A stretch of 13,597 nucleotides of DNA from Thiohalospira sp051745535 (lineage in GTDB: Bacteria > Pseudomonadota > Gammaproteobacteria > Thiohalospirales > Thiohalospiraceae). Under the pieces are notes generated by a model, which ran no database searches, was not told the DNA's origin, and saw only the letters and a program-made list of their open reading frames with translations. Each line of letters starts with the position of its first letter. Position 1 is the first letter of the stretch. The stretch lies in NCBI GenBank assembly GCA_051745535.1, contig JBNJED010000033.1, forward strand, positions 1-13,597. Reading direction: 5' to 3'. Of this stretch, positions 9,161-13,597 are shown in pieces. The translations under genes were made by a program, and so were the position numbers.

Positions 9161-9964
9161 ATGTTCCAGCGCCTGCGCGAGGATATCCGCTGCATCTTCG
9201 AGCGCGACCCGGCGGCTAGCTCCGGCTGGGAGATCGTCCTCTCCTACCCGGGTTTCCACGCCGTGGTCCACCACCGGGCCGCCCACTGGCTCTGGAACCA
9301 CCGGCTGCGCTGGCTCGCCCGTCTGCTCTCCGCCATCAGCCGCCTGCTCACCGGGATCGAGATCCACCCGGCGGCCCGGATCGGCCGGCGCTTCTTCATC
9401 GACCACGGCATGGGGGTGGTCATCGGCGAGACTGCGGAGATCGGCGACGACGTCACCCTCTACCACGGCGTGACCCTGGGCGGGACGAGCTGGGATCGTG
9501 GCAAGCGCCATCCCTCGCTGGGCAATGACGTGGTGGTGGGGGCCGGTGCCAAGGTCCTCGGCCCCATCGATATCGGGGCCGGTTCGCGCATCGGCTCCAA
9601 CGCCGTGGTGGTCAAGGATATCCCCGAGGGCTCCACCGTGGTGGGTATCCCCGGTCGCGTGGTCAACCGCGAGCCGCCGGCGGACGAACATCAGCAGCGC
9701 CGGGATGCCATGGCGCGCAAGATGGGCTTCGACGCCTACGGCACCACCCGGGACATGCCCGACCCGGTGGCCAGCGCCATCAACTGCATGCTCGACCACC
9801 TCCACGCCACCGACAACCGGCTGGAGGAGATGTGCAGCGCCATCAAGCGGCTGGGCGGGGAGATCGACGAGAACGGTATGCCGCAGCTCCCCGACTGCGA
9901 GATCAACGCCGGCAGTGTCTTCACCGAGCGGGACGAGGAAGGTGAGCAGCGGCTCTCCGAATAG
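9161..9964 (+). CDS. cysE: Serine O-acetyltransferase, short N-terminal type
   Basis: Transfers acetyl from acetyl-CoA to L-serine, making O-acetylserine for cysteine synthesis. The left-handed beta-helix is visible as hexapeptide repeats from about residue 66 (EIHPAARIGRRFFIDH) to about 168 (GIPGRVVN). Catalytic histidines are H82 in DHGMGVVIGETAEIGDD and H117 in KRHPSLGN, 35 residues apart as in E. coli (H158/H193). The N-terminal helical domain is about 75 residues shorter than in E. coli CysE, while the C-terminal tail is about 100 residues long, with a probable helix (MLDHLHATDNRLEEMCSAIK). This layout fits the NifP/CysE2-like class found near isc or nif genes. I chose ATG 9161 (MFQRLREDI, the usual N-terminus of this class); ATG 9152, overlapping the trmJ stop, would add three residues. 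Downstream, the iscR operator overlaps its stop codon. Context suggests it supplies cysteine, the sulfur source for IscS. Confidence 0.94.
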   Translation: MFQRLREDIRCIFERDPAASSGWEIVLSYPGFHAVVHHRAAHWLWNHRLRWLARLLSAISRLLTGIEIHPAARIGRRFFIDHGMGVVIGETAEIGDDVTLYHGVTLGGTSWDRGKRHPSLGNDVVVGAGAKVLGPIDIGAGSRIGSNAVVVKDIPEGSTVVGIPGRVVNREPPADEHQQRRDAMARKMGFDAYGTTRDMPDPVASAINCMLDHLHATDNRLEEMCSAIKRLGGEIDENGMPQLPDCEINAGSVFTERDEEGEQRLSE

Positions 9965-9985
9965 TTGACTTTTTTACTAGGACAT
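9961..9985 (+). promoter_or_regulatory. Type-1 IscR operator upstream of iscR
   Basis: These 25 bases match the published type-1 IscR consensus (ATASYYGACT-RWWW-YAGTCRRSTAT) at 20 positions by my count, including the whole left half ATAGTTGACT. Mismatches are at positions 11, 17, 19, 22 and 23. [2Fe-2S]-IscR represses isc from such sites in E. coli. The site covers the -35 of the iscR promoter and begins in the last codon of cysE. It is also the most A/T-rich patch for kilobases. Autorepression of isc is inferred from this position. Confidence 0.8.
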
Positions 9986-9992
9986 GCAAAAT
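9965..9992 (+). promoter_or_regulatory. Candidate iscR operon promoter
   Basis: TTGACT (9965-9970, 5 of 6 to the -35 consensus) is followed after 16 bases by CAAAAT (9987-9992, 4 of 6 to the -10 consensus). Transcription would start near 9999, giving a leader of about 30 bases before ATG 10031. The -35 lies inside the IscR site, which fits repression by blocking polymerase. Confidence 0.65.
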
Positions 9993-10030
9993 ACCCCCTA
10001 CAAGCGCGCAAGAGACGGAAGGATTTTGCC

Positions 10031-10513
10031 ATGAGGCTTACCACCAAGGGGCGATACGCAGTGACCGCCATGCTCGACCTGGCACTGCACTACGACCAGG
10101 GCCCGATCACGCTGGCGGACATCTCCCGGCGGCAGGGGATCTCGCTCTCCTACCTGGAGCAGCTCTTCGCCAAGCTGCGCAAGCGGGGTCTGGTGGACAG
10201 CGCCCGCGGTCCCGGGGGCGGTTACCGCCTCAGCCGGCCGGGGGAGGAGATCGCCGTGGTCGAGGTCATCACGGCGGTGGACGAGAAGGTGGATGCCACC
10301 CGTTGCGCCGGCGAGGCCAACTGCCAGGGCAACGAGCGCTGCCTGACCCATGACCTCTGGTCGGACCTCAGTGACCAGATCTACCAGTTCCTGGGCAATA
10401 TCAGCCTGGGCCAGCTGGTGGAGCGGCGCGGGGTGCGCGAGGTGGCCGAGCGCCAGGAGCGCGAGCTGGGCGGTACGCCCCTGGTAGCCGAGGACAAGCC
10501 CACCGCCGGTTGA
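10031..10513 (+). CDS. iscR: Fe-S cluster-sensing transcriptional regulator IscR
   Basis: An Rrf2-family DNA-binding regulator that carries a [2Fe-2S] cluster and in E. coli represses its own isc operon when clusters are plentiful. The 160-residue protein (E. coli 162) has a winged helix-turn-helix in its first ~65 residues (MRLTTKGRYAVTAMLDLAL, ISRRQGISLSYLEQLFAKLR, wing GPGGGYRL). The cluster ligands C92, C98, C104 and H107 (C-x5-C-x5-C-x2-H) fall at exactly the E. coli positions. ATG 10031 is chosen: AAGGA (10019-10023) is seven bases upstream and the protein then begins at the family start. A TTG at 9965 in the same frame would add 22 unrelated residues and lies in the operator. iscS follows after 61 bases. 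Confidence 0.97.
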   Translation: MRLTTKGRYAVTAMLDLALHYDQGPITLADISRRQGISLSYLEQLFAKLRKRGLVDSARGPGGGYRLSRPGEEIAVVEVITAVDEKVDATRCAGEANCQGNERCLTHDLWSDLSDQIYQFLGNISLGQLVERRGVREVAERQERELGGTPLVAEDKPTAG

Positions 10514-10525
10514 CGCCGACGGTGG
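10500..10525 (+). other. Weak stem-loop around the iscR stop codon
   Basis: CCACCG (10500-10505) can pair with CGGTGG (10520-10525) around a 14-base loop that contains the iscR TGA. In E. coli the iscR-iscS junction is where the mRNA is cut and iscR is expressed separately from iscSUA; this hairpin could protect the iscR 3' end in a similar way. The stem is short and no T run follows, so it may be chance. The remaining bases to iscS hold only its ribosome binding site. Confidence 0.25.
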
Positions 10526-10574
10526 CGTGGAAACAATACGGACCGATTGCGGTTCCAGGATTCAGGAGAGGGCC

Positions 10575-11792
10575 ATGACTAAACCCATCTACATGGACTA
10601 TTCGGCGACCACGCCGGTGGATCCGCGCGTGGCGGAGCAGATGTGCCGCTACCTCACGCCGGCCGAGGGCCTCTACGGTAACCCGGCCTCCCGCTCTCAT
10701 GCCTTCGGCTGGGACAGCGAGGAGGCGGTGGAGACCGCCCGCGGCAACGTGGCCGACCTCATCAATGCCTCGCCCAAGGAGATCGTCTGGACCTCCGGGG
10801 CGACGGAATCGGACAATCTGGCGCTCAAGGGGGCGGCCCACTTCTACCAGAAGAAGGGCAAGCACATCGTCACCATGACCACCGAGCACAAGGCGGTGCT
10901 GGACACCTGCCGGGAGCTGGAGCGCGACGGTTACGAGGTCACCTACCTCCACCCCGAGTCCGACGGCCTCCTGGACCTGGACAAGTTCCGTGATGCCCTG
11001 CGCGAGGACACCATCCTCGCCTCGGTGATGCACGTGAACAACGAGATCGGTGTCATCCAGGATATCGCCGCCATCGGCGAGATCTGCCGGGAGAACAAGG
11101 TTGTCTTCCACGTGGATGCCGCCCAGAGCGCCGGCAAGGTGCCCATCGACGTCGACGCCATGAAGGCCGACCTGCTGGCGCTCTCGGCGCACAAGGTCTA
11201 CGGCCCCAAGGGTATGGGTGCCCTCTACGTCCGGCGCAAGCCGCGGGTGCGCATCGAGGCGCAGATGCACGGTGGCGGCCACGAGCGCGGCATGCGCTCC
11301 GGCACCCTGCCGACCCACCAGATCGTCGGCATGGGCGAGGCCTTCCGCCTGGCGAAGGAGGAGATGGCCGCCGAGAGCGAGCGGGTGCGCATGCTGCGCG
11401 ACCGCATGCTCGACGGCCTCTCCGACATCGAGGAGATCTACGTCAACGGCGACATGGAGCGCCGGGTGCCGCACAACCTGAACCTGAGCTTCAACTTCGT
11501 CGAGGGCGAGTCCCTGATGATGGCGCTCAAGGGGCTGGCGGTCTCCTCCGGCTCCGCCTGCACCTCGGCGAGCCTGGAGCCCTCCTACGTCCTGCGCGCC
11601 CTGGGCCGCAACGACGAGCTGGCGCACAGTTCCATCCGCTTCTCCCTGGGCCGTTTCACCACCGAGGAGGAGATCGACTACGCAGTGGACGTTATCCACA
11701 AGAACCTGGACAAGCTGCGTGAGCTCTCCCCCCTCTGGGAGATGTACAAGGAGGGGATCGATCTCGACTCCGTGGAGTGGGCGGCCCACTAG
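10575..11792 (+). CDS. iscS: Cysteine desulfurase IscS
   Basis: A pyridoxal-phosphate enzyme that converts cysteine to alanine and carries the released sulfur as a persulfide to IscU, and in many bacteria to other acceptors such as thiolation enzymes. The 405-residue length matches E. coli IscS (404). PLP-binding K207 is in LSAHKVYGPKG, the cofactor-stacking H105 in TTEHKAVLD, and the persulfide cysteine C329 in SSGSACTSASLEPSYVL, the long-loop group I form. The C-terminus (SPLWEMYKEGIDL), which contacts IscU, is intact. ATG 10575 has AGGAG (10564-10568) six bases upstream; an upstream in-frame ATG at 10527 would add 16 unrelated residues. It lies 61 bases after iscR and 20 bases before iscU. 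Confidence 0.98.
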   Translation: MTKPIYMDYSATTPVDPRVAEQMCRYLTPAEGLYGNPASRSHAFGWDSEEAVETARGNVADLINASPKEIVWTSGATESDNLALKGAAHFYQKKGKHIVTMTTEHKAVLDTCRELERDGYEVTYLHPESDGLLDLDKFRDALREDTILASVMHVNNEIGVIQDIAAIGEICRENKVVFHVDAAQSAGKVPIDVDAMKADLLALSAHKVYGPKGMGALYVRRKPRVRIEAQMHGGGHERGMRSGTLPTHQIVGMGEAFRLAKEEMAAESERVRMLRDRMLDGLSDIEEIYVNGDMERRVPHNLNLSFNFVEGESLMMALKGLAVSSGSACTSASLEPSYVLRALGRNDELAHSSIRFSLGRFTTEEEIDYAVDVIHKNLDKLRELSPLWEMYKEGIDLDSVEWAAH

Positions 11793-11812
11793 CTTTCAGC
11801 GAGGTAACGGAC

Positions 11813-12223
11813 ATGGCTTACAGCGACAAGGTCATCGACCACTACGAGCATCCGCGCAACGTCGGCGCCTTCGAGAAGGGCGACCAGTCGGTGGGAACCG
11901 GCATGGTGGGAGCCCCCGCCTGCGGCGACGTGATGCGACTGCAGATCAAGGTCAACGACGAGGGCGTCATCGAGGATGCCAAGTTCAAGACCTACGGCTG
12001 CGGCTCGGCCATCGCCTCCAGCAGCCTGCTCACCGAGTGGGTGAAGGGCAAGACGCTGGAGGAGGCCCAGCAGATCCGGAACACGGACATCGCCGAAGAG
12101 CTGGCGCTGCCGCCGGTGAAGATCCACTGCTCGGTCCTGGCGGAGGACGCCATCAAGTCCGCCATCCAGGACTACGAGTCCCACCGGCAGGGCAGCACCG
12201 AAGCCGCCGTGGGCGGGGCCTGA
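11813..12223 (+). CDS. iscU: Fe-S cluster scaffold protein IscU
   Basis: The scaffold on which [2Fe-2S] clusters are built from IscS-derived sulfur before transfer by HscA/HscB. The 136-residue protein has all key residues at E. coli positions: C37 (with D39, in PACGDVM), C63 (YGCGSA), H105 and C106 (IHCSVLA). The HscA recognition motif LPPVK is at residues 99-103. D39 is the usual residue, so the normal labile cluster is expected. The start at ATG 11813 (MAYSDKVIDHYEHPRN) matches the family and has GAGGT at 11801; an upstream ATG at 11777 would lie inside iscS. The C-terminal tail is slightly longer than in E. coli and Ala/Gly-rich. iscA follows after 10 bases. Confidence 0.98.
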   Translation: MAYSDKVIDHYEHPRNVGAFEKGDQSVGTGMVGAPACGDVMRLQIKVNDEGVIEDAKFKTYGCGSAIASSSLLTEWVKGKTLEEAQQIRNTDIAEELALPPVKIHCSVLAEDAIKSAIQDYESHRQGSTEAAVGGA

Positions 12224-12233
12224 GGGGGTGAGC

Positions 12234-12557
12234 ATGGCGATCTCCATGACCGAGGCGGCCGCCGACCACGTTCGGCGCTATCTCGACAACCGCGGCCAGG
12301 GCGAGGGGCTTCGCGTGGCGGTTCGTACCTCCGGCTGTTCCGGCATGGCCTACGTGCTGGAGTTCGCCGACGAGGTCGAACCCGAGGATCAGGTCTTCGA
12401 GAATCACGGCGTCAAGGTGGTGGTCGACCCCAAGAGCCTGGTCTACCTGGACGGCACCGAGCTGGACTACGGCCGCGAGGGGCTGAACGAGGGGTTCATG
12501 TTCAACAACCCCAACGTCAGCGACGAGTGCGGCTGCGGCGAGAGCTTCAATGTCTGA
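12234..12557 (+). CDS. iscA: A-type iron-sulfur carrier IscA
   Basis: An A-type carrier that receives and passes on iron or Fe-S clusters, important for maturing [4Fe-4S] proteins under aerobic conditions. It is 107 residues long, identical in length to E. coli IscA, with the three ligand cysteines C35 (TSGCSGMAYVLEF), C99 and C101 (ECGCGESF). Choosing ATG 12234 gives the normal MAISMTEAAA start and places the G-rich ribosome site GAGGGGG (12222-12228) correctly; GTG 12228 would add two residues. Its last eight bases overlap the hscB start, so the two are probably translationally coupled. Confidence 0.97.
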   Translation: MAISMTEAAADHVRRYLDNRGQGEGLRVAVRTSGCSGMAYVLEFADEVEPEDQVFENHGVKVVVDPKSLVYLDGTELDYGREGLNEGFMFNNPNVSDECGCGESFNV

Positions 12558-13098
12558 GGCCGCCGGCCTTGATTACTTCGGCCTCTTCGGCCTCCCGGAG
12601 CAGTTCGAGGTGGACCGGGAGGCGCTGGCCGAGCGCTACCGCGAACTCCAGCGCGAGGCCCATCCCGACCGCCACGCCGACGGCGATGATCGCCAGCGGC
12701 GCATGGCGGTGGAGGAGGCGGCCAACATCAACGAGGGCTACCGGGTGCTCAAGGACCCGGTGGCCCGGGCCCGCCACCTCTTGGAGCGGCGCGGCCTGCC
12801 CATGAACGACGAGACGGATACCACCATGGATCCGTCCTTCCTCATGCAGCAGATGGAGCTCCGCGAGCAGCTCGCCGCGGTGCGCCAGGCCGACGACCCC
12901 TTCGCCGCCCTGGACGAACTGCGCCGGACCGTCGATGGCGCCGCCCGGGAGCAGCAGGAGGCGCTGGCCGCCGACTTCGCCGACGGCTCCCAGGAGGCCC
13001 TGGAGCGGGCGCGCGACGGCGTGCGCAAGCTCCAGTTCCTCCACAAGCTCGCGGCCGAGGCCGACGCGGTGGACGAGGACCTCACCGAGGCCTCCTGA
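12550..13098 (+). CDS. hscB: Fe-S assembly co-chaperone HscB (J-domain protein)
   Basis: HscB brings IscU to the Hsp70-type chaperone HscA and stimulates its ATPase. The 182-residue protein (E. coli 171) has an N-terminal J domain (about residues 8-76: DYFGLFGLPEQFEVD, then HPD at 38-40 in REAHPDRH, and INEGYRVLKDPVARARHLL). A C-terminal helical domain (about 95-172) carries the IscU contact region around FLMQQMELREQL. The start overlaps iscA by eight bases, and MSEAAGLDYFGLFGLP fits the family. The tail is acidic (AVDEDLTEAS). hscA follows after 50 bases. Confidence 0.96.
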   Translation: MSEAAGLDYFGLFGLPEQFEVDREALAERYRELQREAHPDRHADGDDRQRRMAVEEAANINEGYRVLKDPVARARHLLERRGLPMNDETDTTMDPSFLMQQMELREQLAAVRQADDPFAALDELRRTVDGAAREQQEALAADFADGSQEALERARDGVRKLQFLHKLAAEADAVDEDLTEAS

Positions 13099-13148
13099 CC
13101 GGCCTGCCGGCCCCCCGAAACCGCGACCCACAGGACAACGGGCAGACC

Positions 13149-13597
13149 ATGGCACTCCTTCAGATCAGCGAACCGGGCCAGTCCACGGCCCCCCACGAAC
13201 ACCGGCTGGCGGTGGGCATCGACCTGGGGACCACCAACTCCCTGGTCGCCACCGTCCGCTCCGGCGAGGCGGTGACGCTGCCGGACGAACAGGGTCGGCA
13301 TACCCTGCCGTCGGCGGTACGCTACCGCGCCGACGGCGAGCCCGAGGTCGGCTACGCGGCCCTGGCCGCCGCCGCCGATGACCCCGAGAACACCCTGGTC
13401 TCGGTGAAGCGCTTCATGGGCCGCGGGGTGGACGACATCCGCGCCAGCGGCCACCGGCTCCCCTATGAATTCGTCGCCGAGGGCGAATCGGGGGTGCCGC
13501 GCATCCGGACCGCCGGCGGCGACGTCACCCCGGTCCAGGTCTCCGCGGAGATCCTGCGCACCTTGCGCCATCGCGCCGAGGCCAGCCTGGGCGACGA
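13149..13597 (+). CDS. hscA: Fe-S assembly Hsp70-type chaperone HscA, N-terminal part (3' end outside window)
   Basis: HscA is a specialised Hsp70 that uses ATP to release the cluster from IscU via the LPPVK motif. Only 149 complete codons of a protein normally near 620 residues are present; the frame is open to the window edge. MALLQISEPG at the start is nearly identical to E. coli HscA and distinguishes it from DnaK. The actin-like ATPase phosphate-1 motif is VGIDLGTTNSLVATV (about residues 22-36), followed by SVKRFMGRG and TPVQVSAEILRTLR, all typical. The ribosome binding site before ATG 13149 is weak (an AGGA 13 bases upstream), unlike the rest of the operon. Downstream fdx and iscX would be expected but are not visible here. 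Confidence 0.96.
   Translation, partial: MALLQISEPGQSTAPHEHRLAVGIDLGTTNSLVATVRSGEAVTLPDEQGRHTLPSAVRYRADGEPEVGYAALAAAADDPENTLVSVKRFMGRGVDDIRASGHRLPYEFVAEGESGVPRIRTAGGDVTPVQVSAEILRTLRHRAEASLGD

Noticed and set aside
9965..10030. A TTG start extending iscR by 22 residues
   Set aside because: It would place coding sequence over the IscR operator and promoter, lacks a ribosome binding site, and the added residues do not resemble IscR. ATG 10031 gives cysteine positions identical to E. coli.
13099..13148. CCGGC-CT-GCCGG in the hscB-hscA gap as a terminator
   Set aside because: The stem is five base pairs with an impossible two-base loop and no T run follows; the operon clearly continues into hscA.

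Overview
The window is a dense, GC-rich (roughly two-thirds G+C by eye) piece of chromosome from a gammaproteobacterium. The evidence is the Gammaproteobacteria-type isc gene set with an IscR that keeps the E. coli ligand positions, the divergent suhB/trmJ pair beside isc, and the queA-tgt-yajC-secD-secF block. The high GC, the acidic proteins and a serine acetyltransferase gene between trmJ and iscR recall Chromatiales/Ectothiorhodospiraceae-like bacteria, but the genus cannot be fixed from this sequence. Every gene but two has a recognisable housekeeping function. I see no insertion sequence, phage gene, CRISPR array, toxin-antitoxin pair, rRNA or tRNA.

Layout: (1) 1-3647, plus strand: the 3' part of pgi, a small DUF4870-like membrane protein, queA and tgt, with one-base overlaps at pgi/membrane protein and at queA/tgt. 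(2) 3648-3822: a 175-base gap with several small hairpins and a strong intrinsic terminator; this is the least explained stretch of the window. (3) 3823-6971, plus strand: yajC, secD and secF, the accessory module of the Sec translocase. (4) 6972-8238, minus strand: a small unrecognised two-helix membrane protein and suhB, each with its own plausible promoter. (5) 8239-8384: a divergent control region holding a perfect 16-bp palindrome. (6) 8385-13597, plus strand: trmJ, cysE, iscR, iscS, iscU, iscA, hscB and the start of hscA, which runs off the window.

How the genes work together: queA and tgt are the two bacterial enzymes that install queuosine in tRNA, and trmJ methylates tRNA position 32. 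YajC-SecD-SecF help pull secreted proteins across the inner membrane. CysE makes O-acetylserine for cysteine synthesis. IscS takes sulfur from cysteine, IscU is the scaffold where clusters form, IscA is an A-type carrier, and HscB/HscA release the cluster from IscU. IscR senses the [2Fe-2S] state. A sequence matching the type-1 IscR operator at 20 of 25 positions overlaps the iscR promoter and the cysE stop codon, so feedback control can be read directly.

No clearly new multi-gene system is visible. The items most worth a second look are the tgt-yajC leader region, the palindrome between suhB and trmJ, the regulatory arrangement of cysE relative to isc, and the two uncharacterised small membrane proteins.
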